A stretch of 64,000 bases of DNA from NCBI GenBank assembly GCA_037039685.1, contig JAWNGF010000005.1, positions 682,001-746,000 of the forward strand, written 5' to 3'. The notes beneath the pieces were generated by a model, which was not told where the DNA came from, did no database searches, and saw only the letters and a list, made by a program, of their open reading frames with translations. Position 1 is the stretch's first letter. Every line of letters begins with the position of its first letter. The DNA is from Ceratobasidium sp. AG-K. Its lineage: Eukaryota; Basidiomycota; Agaricomycetes; Cantharellales; Ceratobasidiaceae. Positions 33,101-45,829 of this stretch are shown in pieces. A program made the translations under genes and the position numbers.

Positions 33101-33402
33101 TGATTAATCATCTTCAGCACCGTATGTCCGTTCGGTCATTCCAGGCCCAGATGGCAATCGGGTCCTGGTACGATACACCGCTGCTACCGAGGCTGGCTGA
33201 TGTGGCCCAAATAATTGAAAACCATATGTAATTAAATTACCTATCAACTCGAATACACGATATAACCGGGATCAACCGCCCAAAATTACCGCGGGAGCGT
33301 TGCGCGGTTGGGTGATCACGTGATAATTCCGTGCCGACCGTTTTGGGCTCACAACCGCGGTATCTACCGCGCAACTTCCCGGTTCTACCATTTTACTCCC
33401 TA
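30104..33402 (+). mobile_element. hAT-family DNA transposon, 3.3 kb, apparently intact
   Basis: The ends are TAGGGAGTAAAATGG (30104) and its exact inverted copy (ending 33402), a 15-bp terminal inverted repeat. CACCACAC flanks both sides (30096-30103 and 33403-33410), the 8-bp target duplication typical of hAT. CCGGG/CCGCG-rich subterminal repeats follow on both sides. The interior encodes a spliced hAT transposase. Element edges, duplication and open exons together suggest a recent insertion. Confidence 0.95.
30412..33231 (+). CDS. hAT transposase, about 740 aa in 11 exons
   Basis: Exons by eye: 30412-30556, 30619-31079, 31130-31257, 31314-31392, 31449-31583, 31641-31901, 31955-32227, 32290-32498, 32586-32731, 32789-32999, 33056-33231, all with GT-AG introns. 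The RNase H-like core has IHLAVDGWTCPTSESFLGII (first Asp), TICLDNAASNNTLVSHL (second Asp), VRCFAHVTNLIAR, RVPTRWNSDRAAL and IFQEPTDRFSQAEVPLVHEV. The last exon is the hAT dimerisation domain (SVDAERAFSGGRLMINH). I find no stop inside these exons. The protein would cut and paste DNA at the inverted repeats. Confidence 0.85.
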
Positions 33403-33530
33403 CACCACACATTAGACACGTGCATCACGTCCTGAGCGCTGAATGGCAATCCTGTGCGTTGTCTTTCGTATTTGAGGCATGGATCACGCTGTTTTGCCCT
33501 CTTGTCCCTTTGCGCTCCTGAGAGCCCCAA
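33403..33530 (+). promoter_or_regulatory. Remaining proximal promoter of the first NLR gene
   Basis: Only about 120 bp separate the hAT target duplication from the ATG at 33531, so the hAT element now forms the upstream promoter region. No clear TATA box is seen in this stretch. Confidence 0.4.
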
Positions 33531-36500
33531 ATGTCAGACGCACGGCGTTTGCAACGCCTTGCATCTCAAGCCGATGGTCATGGTCCCCCGGATGACCTGG
33601 CCTCGTATCAAGTCCCAATTGTGCCTGATTCGTTCGCGATTTTGCAGCCGGCTGTACCGGACATTCTCACCAGCTCATCCTCTGGCAGTCCGACAACTGG
33701 TGCTACGCCAGTGCTATCCCGATCTGCTACTCCCCAAGCGACGTCATCGGTATCGCCGTTGAAGCGCTCTCAAAGAGTTGCCCGGGAAGGCTGGAATAGA
33801 CTTAAAAAGGTTCTAGTGATGTTGAATAAGGGCGGGACACTTGGGCCATTACAGGCGGTGATCGAGGAGTTTACCGAGTTAGTCGAGATATACGAAGTGC
33901 GTAGGCAAGCCATGCTCGCGGCATCACCAATAATGATAAATACAGACCAAAAGGGCAGATAGGGGAGGGAACTATGAAGCACTGGTTGAAGATCTCGAGA
34001 AGCTATGCGAAGATCTGCATGCAAACCTGTCTGAAGCAGTACCGCCGACGATGACTGGGTGTACCCGGAACATATGCAAGTGAGTGAGGAGAGTCTGTAT
34101 TGGTTGTTTCACTGATGGCGGGTACTTAGCGATATCAAGAATGAACTTGAAACGATAAAGAGCAAAACCGCCAAGCGTCACAAACGCGCGGATGATCGAC
34201 GAAGCCTTCTCGAAGTTGACGAATCAGACGAGGTCTCTGAGTGCTATCGACGGGTTCGCGGATATGTTCAGCGGCTGACGGTATGTAGAGTTACTTTATG
34301 CTAAATACTTGGCACTCAACTTCACTGGAGCTCAACTCAAGTGTATCAATGTGGAAGATCGCAGACGAGCAGGCGATGGTACGTAGCTCAGTGATGCAGC
34401 TGGATGAGGTGGTTTATGTAACCCACTAACTTAGGATACACATCTCGACCGCCTCGCTCCTGTGATGGCAGCGATATACAACTCGGCGGAGTCAACAGAC
34501 ATCAAGCGAGGTGAATGTACGGAGGGAACACGGGTTGACGTCCTGGCACAAATGCACAGCTGGGTATACAGCAGCCCAGCTGGCGCGGTCTACTGGCTGA
34601 ACGGCATGGCTGGCACTGGGAAAACTACCATCGCATACAGTCTCTGCAATGGATTGGATGGTGCGTACCGACTGGCTGCTAGCTTCTTCTGTTCTCGTTT
34701 GCTTCCGGAGTGTCGAGACGTGAACAAGATCATCCCGTCAATCGCGTACCAGCTCGCCCAATTTTCTCGTCCGTTTCGCTCTGCGCTTCTGCATGTCCTT
34801 GCAGAGCATAGAGACATACACAAACGACAAGTTCGGATCCAGTTTGAAAACCTGATTGTCAAGCCACTTCTCAGCGTGAAAGGCACGCTACCAACCGACC
34901 TTGTGGTGGTGATCGATGCGTTGGACGAATGCGACAACAAGGATAGCACTCGGCAGATCCTCGATCTCGTACTCAGTAGGACATGGACTCTTCCCATCAG
35001 GTTTTTTGTGTCAAGTCGTCCCGAGCCACAAATACGCGACGAGATGATGCTGCAAGGAGGTCTCAGGGCGAACGAGCGATTGGTGCTACACGAATTAGAC
35101 AAGGGGGTGGTGCAGGCCGACATTGAGACATATCTGAGGTCGGCGCTGGCACCAATGTCCCCTCTAGAGGATGAGCTGTCTGGGCTTGTACAGCGCGCTG
35201 GCGTCCTGTTCATTTACGCAGCAACTGCCGTGAGATACATTGGATATGGTAACTTTCGCAAGAACCCACACACCCGTCTGAAGACCGTGTTGAAGGCAAC
35301 AAAGTCGACCAGTACCAATAGCAAGGACAGGGAGATTGACGAACTATATACCATGATATTGAAAGCAGCACTTGGTGACCCCGACCTAGACGACCAGGAT
35401 CGAGAGGACATGCGACTCGTCCTTCACACCATAGTCTGCGCCAGGGAGCCACTGACCATCAGCGCCTTGTCTGGGCTTCTGAAGCTCAATAATACGGAGC
35501 GTATCGACTCTGCCCTTTGGCCATTCTGGTCGGTGCTACATGTGATGGAAGACAGCCAGAAAGTTACGACCCTACACGCGTCGTTCCCGGACTACATGTT
35601 CAATTCAGAACGTTCAGAGGGGTACCACTGTGACCAGGTCGTGCATAACCAGACCCTCGCGCTCCTGTGCTTGGAATGCATTACTAGAACACAGCCAAAA
35701 TTCAACATCTGCGGTCTAGCTTCGTCCTACATTCCAGATACCCAGGTGCCGAACCTTTCAGAGCGCATACAATCTACAATATCAACGGAGCTGTTTTATG
35801 CATGTCGTTCTTGGGCCGATCACCTCTCGCAAGCCTCCAAGTCATACTTTCTCGATGGAGTTCTGCAACGCTTTCTGAATACGCACATATTGCTCTGGAT
35901 GGAGGTACTAAACCTCAAGAAGTGTATCCATCTGGGTACTGACATCATGTGGCAAGCAGAGGATTGGTGTATAGTCAGTGTATTCGCAGATTCACAATCT
36001 CCTTGAATAGCTAACATGATCGCAGCGTCAGGACCATATAGATAGTGTCATTCAGCTGGTCCACGATGCCTGGAGATTCGTGATGAGTTTTGCATCTAGC
36101 GCTGCACCACAAAGTACCCCTCATATATACGTCTCAGCACTACTGTTTTGGCCGCCTAAATCACCCATCTCAAAGCTATACGCAAAGCACGCAAAATGTA
36201 CGATCGGGCTACTAGGAAATGCAATGAATCGACGGCAGCCCTCACTGCTGGCAACGTGGTCATTCAGCCCTGGCTTAGGCTGTGCTGTGTTCTCCCCGGA
36301 CGCTTCCCAGATCGGTCTGGCTGTCGGACGTAAGGTCCTTCTGATTGACGCTATCCACGGCCAGCCGACACTTGATGCTTTTGAGGGTCACTCCGAGAAT
36401 ATTTGTTCTGTGAATTTCTCTCAAGATGGTAAACTCATAGTCTCTGGGTCTCAAGACATGACCATTCGTGTATGGGATTCTCAGAGTGGCAGATTGATTG

Positions 36501-38621
36501 TTGGCCCACTGCAAGGGCACACCAAGGAGGTGACTTGTGTTAGGTTTTCCCCTGACGGCACTCGCATTGCGTCTAGCTCACATGATCGCACAATTCGACT
36601 CTGGGACGTGCAACCGGGAGTGGCTCCTCCGGTCATATTTGCAGGGCATACAAAACGGGTCACGGCTGTGTGCTTCTCGCCTAGCGGCACGAGCATTGTA
36701 TCAGGGTCCTCTGACAACACTCTGCGAGTATGGAATGTAGCCAATGGGCAGGTTGTGCGTGTTCTCAACGGACACACGAGCAGAATCACGTCGGTCCAGT
36801 TCTCGGCCGATGGTGCTCGCCTTGTTTCAGGATCGTATGATAAGACCGTGCGGGTTTGGGATGTCCAGAGTGGCAAAAGGCTCGGTGGACTGCTCAAAGG
36901 GCATTCTAGTCGAGTCACCACAATTGCAATCTCGCCTGATGGTCGGTATGTGGCCTCCGGATCCGAGGACAGAAGCATTCGGATGTGGGATATGCAGACT
37001 GGACAGACAGTGCTGGGACCACTTGACGTGCACACCAGCGTGGTCAACTCGGTTGCCTTCTCCGCACGCGGGAGTCATCTGATCTCCACCTCAAACGACA
37101 GCACTCTGAAGGTCTGGGATATTCGAAGCAAGCAGACTAGATTTGGTGGGTCTCAAATTTGGGATTCTCACCTTGGTTTCTGTGTACTGACTGAGGGATA
37201 CCCGGATGGCTGCACCCTGAAGACACTCCTGCCCCCGCTCGCAGGGAAAAGCAATCGTGCAAGCAAACATTATTACAGGCCCTGGAGGCGCATACAAGGT
37301 GGGTGAGGGTGGTTGGCTTACCCCTGACCGTAATTGCACCACCTCCGGCCCTGACACGATGTCATTGCAATTCCAGAACTTCCGAATCCGACTCGGTGTC
37401 GGGTCCACTTCAGGGACACACCGGCTTGGTCCATTCAGTTGCGTTCTCTCCCGACGGCTCTCGCATCGTCTCTGGCTCTGGTGACAGCACTATCCGTGTC
37501 TGGGACTCGCAGACCGGACTCACGGTGCTCGGTCCACTCCAGGGGCACACTTTCTCGGTCCATTCAGTTGCGTTCTCCCCCGACGGCTCTCGCATCGTCT
37601 CTGGTTCTTGGGACCACACTATCCGTGTCTGGGACTCGCAGACCGGACTCACAGTGCTCGGTCCACTCCAGGGGCACACTTTCTCGGTCCATTCAGTTGC
37701 GTTCTCCCCCGACGGCTCTCGCATCGTCTCTGGCTCTTGGGACAAGACTATCCGTGTCTGGGGGTCGCAGACCGGACTCACAGTGCTCGGTCCACTCCAG
37801 GGGCACACCAGCCTGGTCAATTCAGTTGCGTTCTCCCCCGACGGCTCTCGCATCGTCTCTGGCTCTTATGACAACACTATCCGTGTCTGGGACTCGCAGA
37901 CCGGACTCACAGTGCTCGGTCCACTCCAGGGGCACACCAGCCTGGTCAATTCAGTTGCGTTCTCCCCCGACGGCTCTCGCATCGTCTCTGGCTCTTATGA
38001 CAACACTATCCGTGTCTGGGACTCGCAGACCGGACTCACAGTGCTGGGTCCACTCCAGGGGCACACCAGCCTGGTCACTTCAGTTGCGTTCTCCCACGAC
38101 AATTCTCGCATCGTCTCTGGCTCTTGGGACCAGACTATCCGTGTCTGGGACTCGCAGACCGGACTCACAGTGCTGGGTCCACTCCAGGGGCATACCAGCT
38201 CGGTCAATTCAGCTGCGCTCTCCCCTGACGGCTCTTGCGCCGTGTCTGGCTCGAGCGATCACTATTTAGTCATATGGGACATACGGGACATAGATTCGAG
38301 CCCCACTTCTGAATCCGCTCGGCTATTAGCTTCTCCGGTAGGTCATCTATCATATAGAACATAGCTGGGAGTCTAATCGTCTCATTCATTTAGCCTTTGG
38401 ACTTTGACTTGGGTGCACCTCATACGTGGTTTATGAGAGACGATGGATGGGTAGTTGATAGCCATTCACGGCTACTCGCCCACGTTCCGAGTGATTTGCG
38501 TGAGCAATTTTTGCCAGCGAGGGGAGTTCGGAGACTGGGTAGCAGCTACATTCGGCTGGATCTGGAAGGCGCCCTTCTCGGGGAACGATGGACCGAAATG
38601 TATCCACAGTCCACGAACTGA
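33531..38621 (+). CDS. NACHT-WD40 (NLR-type, HET-E-like) protein 1
   Basis: About 1,500 aa in eight exons (33531-33897, ~33963-34079, 34130-34280, 34331-34378, 34435-35973, 36026-~37145, ~37376-38337, 38394-38621). A Ser-rich start leads into a helical N-terminal region (REGWNRLKKVLVMLNKGG) typical of agaricomycete NLRs; its class (HeLo-like or other) is not clear. NACHT: Walker A GMAGTGKTT, Walker B DLVVVIDALDEC, sensor SSRPEPQIRDEM. Six diverged WD40 repeats follow, then seven near-identical ones, for about 13 in all, enough for two propellers. A conserved tail (RDDGWVVDSHSRLL) ends the protein. Family members such as HET-D/HET-E of Podospora trigger cell death on non-self recognition; that role here is inference. 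The splice joining the two WD blocks (37146-37375) is uncertain in phase. Confidence 0.85.
37414..38316 (+). repeat. Seven tandem 129-bp WD40 repeats in NLR 1
   Basis: Repeats start at 37414, 37543, 37672, 37801, 37930, 38059 and 38188, exactly 129 bp (43 codons) apart. Units 4 and 5 encode identical residues. Differences fall mostly at the same few codons, after GHT (GL, FS, SL, SS), before S (H, N, T) and around GS-x-D-x (G/W/Y/S and S/H/K/N/Q). The last unit is diverged. Confidence 0.93.
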
Positions 38622-41185
38622 AGCAGAGCGTGACTGGTATAGATGGACGGTGAGTGGTAACTTTACTACCCAGAAATAGAGGGGATCAACGCCACTTCGT
38701 CCTCGGATTGCAGAGCTAAGCTTGTCAGCGCTTCTTGTACTCTCGCCGCCCACGTATGTATATTTTTGAATCCTGAACTTTCTTTTACTCGCATTGTACT
38801 GGGCTGTATTGACCAATGGCGGACGCCCCGCACATGCATGGGAAAGAATATATAATTGTAGAACCAGCGCGAACAGTTGGGCGGTACGGTACAGCGCCCA
38901 AACATCAGGATAAACAATTAGGTGGCATTATTTTCAACTTATCAGGTAAACGGCAAGACGAGACGTAAACCCAAGGCGGAATGCGTAAGACGGGTGCCCA
39001 CTCTGTGCCAGCCTGACTGTAAGCATAGCGAAAATCAGGCAGATCCATACCCTCACCTCGTTCAGCAATCCTCGATCCGGTTCTAACTCCCCTGCGAGCC
39101 GCCCACCGCCAACCAAACTTCTCGCCGAGATCTCTGTCGCCTCCTCCGATGCATTCAACGGGGCTATGCTTTGATACCCACGAACAGGCTTGTGTGCAGC
39201 TGTTGGACCCACGGATGAGGATGTACGATTGGACGTACGGGATATGCTGAGAGGACTCGAGAGCGGGGTGAGGGCTGTGGCAGCCTTGCTTAGAGGAGAT
39301 CTGTCGGTTGGGATGACGGAGCAGATGAAAGTCCCTGGACCGCTCAGACAGTGCATTTGAGCACCGACAGGCCAGCAACCTGCCCCAGAAGGGCATGATC
39401 GACTAGCGCTCGTTGGAGGGCGGAGGAATGATAGGCGGGGGAGAATTTCTGGTGAAGTGCGTTAGTGAGCCAATGAAACAGGTGTGATGACAGGGTGTGG
39501 AGGGGGCGATTGCATACGTGGGCATGGCGATGGCGTGTGTATGGTGCGGGGACTGGCTGCGTTAGGAGGGTCAAGAGATAAGGTGCTCGTAATTGGTCAA
39601 TGTGATCTGACGACAAGAGGAACGCAGGGGGAACGGTCGAAGCGGACTGACTGTGACCGACCCATATCGAGTGCAATGACGCGGACCAGGATACCACGGA
39701 GTATCGTCCTTAGGTTCTGTGTTCAGGAACCCTGTCGCTGGTGAAGGCATGTCTGTGAGGCAGCGCGTAAGCCATCGAGGTGAGCTGGAATCTCAGCTGA
39801 TCTACTCGCCTGCCATGGGGTTGAGCCGGACAACACGTGTCCTGTACCTACCATCTCAGCATTGTCGGACCTCTGGTTCGACAAACGCGCACCGCTTTCC
39901 TCTGGGGCGGAGGACTTATAGCGGAGGTCTGTGCGTCTGGAAGGTGAGCACTCGAGACCCTTGAGCATCCCATGAGTTCGCACCGGTAGTCGGGGTGTCT
40001 ATGTTGGAGACCACACTTTCGAGTGGATCATCCATGGTTCAAGTTGGTCTCGAGTCCGACATTCCCGGGAGACAAAGAATGCTATCGAACCCGACTACTA
40101 GGCATTGCGAGTGCAAGGCATCTGTTTCGACTAGACGCGCAAATTGGCCGTGGCGGACAGTGGCAATAATTTGAGTCCGGACCGGATGTGGCTGGTCCTC
40201 GGCGATCCTCGTCAGGGCGACCACCTTGAGGCGCCATTTGGGCAATGCTTCGAAGAATCATTTTGTCTTCCACATAACGGACAATCAAGTCTTAATTCCG
40301 CGCCTCTGAACATATCTCTGTCTCGTCGAGTTCCGCAACTGACGCAACAGCCGGCCTACGCCCGTCCAACGATAACTACCCATGTATGTTCCAACGCGTG
40401 GCGATGGGCTCTCCAGCTATCCATAGGCCGGAATCCGTGACGGATATACGAATCACTGATTCATGCTCCTCGCTGACACTTGATATATCCGATCGTTACG
40501 GGGGGGAATCGCCTTTATGATAAAGACATTCGCTCAAGTAGTTTGGATATTTGAGTAGTCCGATCGACGGCCCAGCGCAGCTCTAGCCCATTATCAAACC
40601 TCGGTGGCGTCTTGATATAAGTGCTACCGAACCGGGAAGCTCCCGAGGTTGACCCCCTGGGAGCAAGCCCAGGATAATGAACAAGAGAGGAGGGCAAATA
40701 GTCCATGTCCATGCAAGAAGGTCAGCACAGTAACTCGCCGCTTCTCGGTCAATACTCACAGAACGGGGGTTGAGCAACTCGACCAGCGGCGATCCAAACC
40801 AGGGAAAGGGGATGTCGGCGGGATCTGGGGTGGATGCTGGCCGAGGCGAGATGTGCTCTCCGAACAGTAGGAAGTCTGTGAGGCCACAACAATCCTTACA
40901 ATCCAGCGTTTGGCGTCTCCTATTGGCGTGGCTGTAAAATGTACACGTAGGGTTATAAACATACTGAATTCATACCACGGAAGTCTTGCATATAATGCCG
41001 ACGGAATTTCATGAGCCCAACCCAGCTTGGCAATCCTTGTATCACATGACCATCGCGTGATGCATGCATCAAAAGCCAAATTTGAGCACTCAACGCTAAC
41101 CCTGTGCACCACCTTCATATTACCCTGTGCCTCTACTGACTACCTCGCACTTTCCCTCACCACTGCATAACCCGACCGTCCAGCA
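38622..41185. other. Intergenic region between the two NLR genes
   Basis: No supported functional gene. The part from about 38750 to 39700 resembles the 3' part of the gene at 48169-49539 (listed separately). From about 39700 to 41185 I see only short, unconvincing frames; the last 100 bases (pyrimidine-rich, CACTTTCCCTCACCACTGC) are probably the promoter and 5' UTR of NLR 2. Confidence 0.45.
38750..39700 (-). pseudogene. Decayed copy of the 3' part of the 48.2-49.5 kb gene (copy 1)
   Basis: The region past the end of NLR 1 shares ordered short blocks with 45830-46660 and with 47900-48700: a TTGTACTG run, CCCGCACAT, an ATTGTAG-GAAC stretch, then CCTC(G)TTCAGCAAT. In translation (- strand) HVCNRPLHTL is matched by HLCTHPLHTL of copy 2. 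No open frame is kept. It reads as a degraded duplicate of the 3' end and 3' UTR of the downstream gene. Confidence 0.45.
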
Positions 41186-44100
41186 ATGTCGCTGTCTCGG
41201 CGCTTTCGCCGCCTTACCTCCCAAGATGACAGCCAAGGTCCCGCTAGTAGCTCAACCCCGGACCGAATTCCAGCCCCAACTGCACCCGGCTCGTCCTCCG
41301 CTCTACACCCAACTCAACCGGCTATTCTCGTTAGTTCGCCCTCACCCAGCCCAGCGCCAAGCGCGACACCAACGCGATCTCGATCCCCTGCTCCACCGAC
41401 AATGGCATCTTCCAGTTTGCCCTTCAAGGGCTCAAAGAGGGCTGCTTGCGAAGGCTGGAGCGGATTGAAGAGGTTGCTTGTAGTACTGAATAACAGCGGT
41501 ATGTTCGGGCCATTGCAGGCGATGGTCGAGCAGCTTGCGGAACTAGTTGAGATGTATGATGTACGTACATGGATTACATCCCCGTTGTTAGCTGATTGCT
41601 CACGCCACAAAAGAGGGTGGGGAGCGGCTCCGATAAGTATGAGGTCCTGGAGCAGGAGCTCGAGGAGCTATTCGAAGATCTCTACGACCACTTGTCGCAA
41701 CCGGCCCCACATACAATGACGGGAAGCATAAAAACCTGTGCAAGTGAGTGAAGAGGAGTTGCATCAGACCATCGGGCTAATGAATGCGGGAAAGGAACAT
41801 TGAAAAGGAGCTGAACATGCTCAAAACTAAAGGCAAAAAGCGGCAGAAAGGACCCGATGGACCAAGGTATCCCCTCGGGGTCGATGACTCAGATGAGATT
41901 TTGGCGTGTTACAGCAGGATCCACACTCAAATGCAACGCCTTGCAGTATGTGGATTAAGTTAATATGACACAGTCTTAAACTAACCAACTCGTAGCTCAA
42001 TACCAACCTATCAACGCGGAATATTCTCGATGTGGGCGCAACGGTATGCTTTCAAGTCAATCACACAACTGTTACAGGGATGTTGACTGGCTGGTCTCAG
42101 AATGCTCTCCTTGATCGCCTCACTCCCGTAAACGCAGCAACATATAACTCGGTCGAGTCGGTAACCTTCAAGCGAGGTGAATGTACCGAGGGCACGCGCG
42201 TAGATGTCCTTGCCCAAATGCACAGCCGGGTATACACCAGTCCTGCGGGAGCTCTATATTGGCTGAACGGGATGGCTGGCACGGGGAAAACAACAATCGC
42301 ATATAGCCTATGCCATGGACTTGAAGCTGCCAACCGACTTGGTGCCAGCTTCTTCTGCTCTCGACTACTAGACGAGTGTAGGGAAGTTGGTAGAATCATC
42401 CCGTCAATCGCATATCAGCTCGCCCGTTTCTCTCGCCCTTTTTGTTGCGCGCTGTTACGTGTGCTTTCAGAGGAGCCGGACGCACACCAGCGTGTCCTCC
42501 GAGTTCAGTTCCAGAGCCTAATCGTCGGTCCGCTAGTTGAAGTGAAGGACACACTGCCTACTGACCTTGTGGTTGTGATCGACGCCTTGGACGAATGTAA
42601 AGATCAGGACAGCACTCGACAGATTTTGGATCTCATCCTTAGCAAATCATGGACACTTCCCATCAGATTCTTTGTCTCAAGCCGTCCTGAGCCTCAGATA
42701 CGTGACGAGATGATGCTGCAAGGAGGCTTGAGCGCGAATGAGCGCTTGGTATTGCACGAGCTAGACAGGGGGACAGTGCAAGGAGACATCGCAACATATC
42801 TCAGATCAGCGTTGTCACCAATATTCCCTTCCGAGTCCGAATTGTTGAGACTGGCTGAACTTGCCGGAGTTTTATTCATCTATGCTGCTACAGCGATAAG
42901 GTACATTGGACATAAGAACTTCAGCAAGAACCCCCGTGCCCGACTGGAGACTATACTAAGTGTGACAACATCACCCAGTGACAGTAACAAGCATAGGGAG
43001 ATCGATGAGCTGTACACCATGATACTGAGAGCGGCAATCGATGACCCGAGTCTTGGAGTCTCAGAGAGAGCGGATATACGACTGATACTTTGCACGATCG
43101 TCTGCGCCAAAGAACCTCTTACCATCGGCGCGTTATCCGGGCTCCTCAAGCTCAACGACATCGAACGCGTCGACTCAGCGCTTTCGCCGTTGTGGTCTGT
43201 TTTACATGTAATGGAGGACAGCAGGAAAGTGACGACCCTGCACGCTTCGTTCCCCGACTACATCTTTGATCGAGACAGGTCCCAAGAGTATTACTGCAAC
43301 CAGGATATGCATAATCAGACTATAGCACGTATGTGGTTGGAGTGCATTGACCGAACAGAGCCCAAGTTCAATGTCTGTGGCTTAGAGTCGTCCTATCTCT
43401 GTGATCGTCAAGTGCCGAATCTTGTGGAACGCACACAATCAAGGATATCGACCGAGCTGTTTTACGCATGCCGTCGCTGGGCTGACCATCTCCCAAAACT
43501 CTCTGACCTGTCCAGTTCTAATAATATCCTGGAGGTTTTTTTAGGCAGAAATCTCCTGCTCTGGATGGAAGTACTGAACCTCAAGGAATGTATCCATCTA
43601 GGTATCGATATCATGTGGCGGGCGGAAGATTGGTGCATTGTCAGTTCACTTCTCAACTCTCAATCGCCCCAATAGCTGAAACAATCCTAGCGTCAGAAAC
43701 TCTCAGACAGCCTTATTGATCTTGCTCACGATGCTTGGAGATATGTGATGACATTTGCGTCTAGCGATGCACGGCAAAGCACTCCCCATATATACATATC
43801 GGCACTGCCGTTTTGGCCACCCGAATCCCCGATTGCTAGGTTGTATGCAAAGCATTTGCGAGGCATGATACGGCCTGTAGGTCCGGCGTTAGATCAACGG
43901 CAGCTGTCGATGCTAGCGACTTGGTCATTCCAAGGTCCAGTACACTGTGCTTTGTTTTCGCCTGATGCTACCCAGATCGTCCTGGCTGTTGAAAGTCGCC
44001 TGCTGCTGGTTGACTCCATCAATGGACAGCATATACTCGAGCCTTTCGTCGGTCACTCCAGAAATATCACCTCGCTGGATTACTCGCCTGATAGTACGCT

Positions 44101-45662
44101 CATTGCCTCCGGATCAGAGGATCGGACTATCCGTATATGGGATCCACAGAGCGGCAGTTTGGCCGTTCAGCCCCTAGAAGGTCATACCAAGGAGGTCATT
44201 TGTGTCAGGTTCTCCCCTGATAGTACTTGCATTGCTACCGGTTCACAAGACAAGTCAGTTCGACTCTGGGACGTGCGGACAGGAACAGCTATACCGGGCA
44301 TTTTTGAGGGACATACAAGCTGGGTCACGGCGGTACGCTTCTCGCCGAGTGGCGACAGCATCGTATCAGGGTCATCCGACCACACTGTGCGGGTCTGGGA
44401 CAGGGCAAGCAGGCAAACATAATAGTCCTGAAAGGACACTCGAGCAGAGTCACGTCAGTTGAGTTCTCATCCGATGGTACTCGCCTGATATCAGGATCGT
44501 ATGACAAGACTGTGCGGGTGTGGGATGTCCAGAGCGGCAAAAGGGTTGGTGGATTGTTCAAAGGACATTCCGCTGGAGTCACTACAATCGCAATCTCGCC
44601 TGATGACCGGTATATAGCCTCTGGCGCTAAGGATAGGAGTATTCGGATGTGGGACCTGGTGACTGGAAAGACAGTGCTGGGCCCGCTTGAAATGCACACC
44701 GGCGTGGTCAACTCGGTCGCCTTTTCTGCGCGTGGAGGTCATCTGATCTCTGCCTCAAATGACCGGACGCTGAAGGTGTGGGATATCCGAAGTAAGCAGA
44801 CTGAATTCGGTAAGTGTGTTATTTTGAGTCACTTCTTGTGATTTCGGTGTTACTGAGGGGCACTTGGACTGGCGGTACACTCAAGGCACTCCCACTCGCG
44901 TAAAAGAGGAATTGTGCGAACGATCATCGTCACAGACCCTAGGTGAACACAGGGGGCTAGCGAGGTCAGTTGTCATACCCTCAACCGCAATTAGGCCATC
45001 TCCAGCCTGACACCTTGGTGCTGCGATTTCAGGAGTTCTGAACCCAGCTCAATGGTGGATCCAGCTCAGGGGCACACCAACTCGGTCTGTTCAGTTGCGT
45101 TCTCCCCCGACAACTCTCGCATCGTCTCTGGCTCTGGTGACAACAATATCCGTGTCTGGGACTCGCAGACCGGACTCACAGTGCTGGGTCCACTCCAGGG
45201 GCACACTGGTTGGGTCAGATCAGTCGGGTTCTCTCACGACGGCCTTCGCATCGTGTCTGCTTCGGACGATAAGACTTTGCTCGTATGGGACATTCAGGAG
45301 ACAGTTCTCCACGTCCATGATCAATCGACCCAACTACTAACCTTTCTGGTAAGTTACTCATCACCAACGAGCATATTCGGGAAGTCTGATCGCAGCATCA
45401 TCATCAGCCTTGGGACCCTGACTCAGGTGCAATAGTACCTCGCCTATGGTGTTTGAGGGATGACGGATGGGTGGTTGATAGTCATTCACGACCCCTCATC
45501 TATGTTCCGGGTGACTTACGGAACCACCTCTGGCCAGCAAGGGTAATTCGAAAAATGGGAGGCCACTCGAACTACCTCCACCTGGATCTGGGTGGTGCTC
45601 TTCTTGGGGAGCAATGGACCCAAATTTATCCACAGGACATGAACCGTGGCAGACCTCAGTGA
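41186..45662 (+). CDS. NACHT-WD40 (NLR-type) protein 2, one frameshift in the WD region
   Basis: Paralogue of NLR 1 with the same exon plan (41186-41560, 41614-41743, 41795-41945, 41996-42043, 42101-43639, 43691-~44810, ~45034-45348, 45408-45662). It has a Pro/Ser-rich start, helical region (CEGWSGLKRLLVVLNNSG), Walker A GMAGTGKTT, Walker B DLVVVIDALDEC, SSRPEPQIRDEM. Six diverged WD repeats and only two of the conserved type follow, then the same tail (RDDGWVVDSHSRPL). In the third WD repeat (near 44405) one base is missing relative to NLR 1, so the frame stops at VRVWDRASRQT. Either the gene is a recent pseudogene, or it makes a NACHT protein with a short WD part, or it is a sequencing error. 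Confidence 0.75.
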
Positions 45663-45829
45663 CTTTAGATCCAAGGTGTGTCCTCAACCTACTACCCATG
45701 AAAGAACCTGTGGCTGATGTGCCTCTGTTCACAAGTTGCCGGTTTAATCTTTCGCTCGCCGCAGGACCGCCTCACCGCTGGACTAGTCCGGTCGCTGCAT
45801 TCAGGAACCTCATAACACACGCGTGTTTG

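Noticed and set aside
37439..38269. Second long frame over the WD repeat array
   Set aside because: It is open only because the in-frame repeat unit has no stop in that frame; the WD40 frame explains the sequence.
37414..38316. CRISPR-like or satellite array
   Set aside because: The 129-bp units are in frame, encode WD40 repeats throughout, and have no spacers.
38905..39396. 163-codon - strand ORF after NLR 1 as a real gene
   Set aside because: Its frame is not shared with the related copies at 46 and 48 kb, so it looks like a chance opening in a decayed copy.
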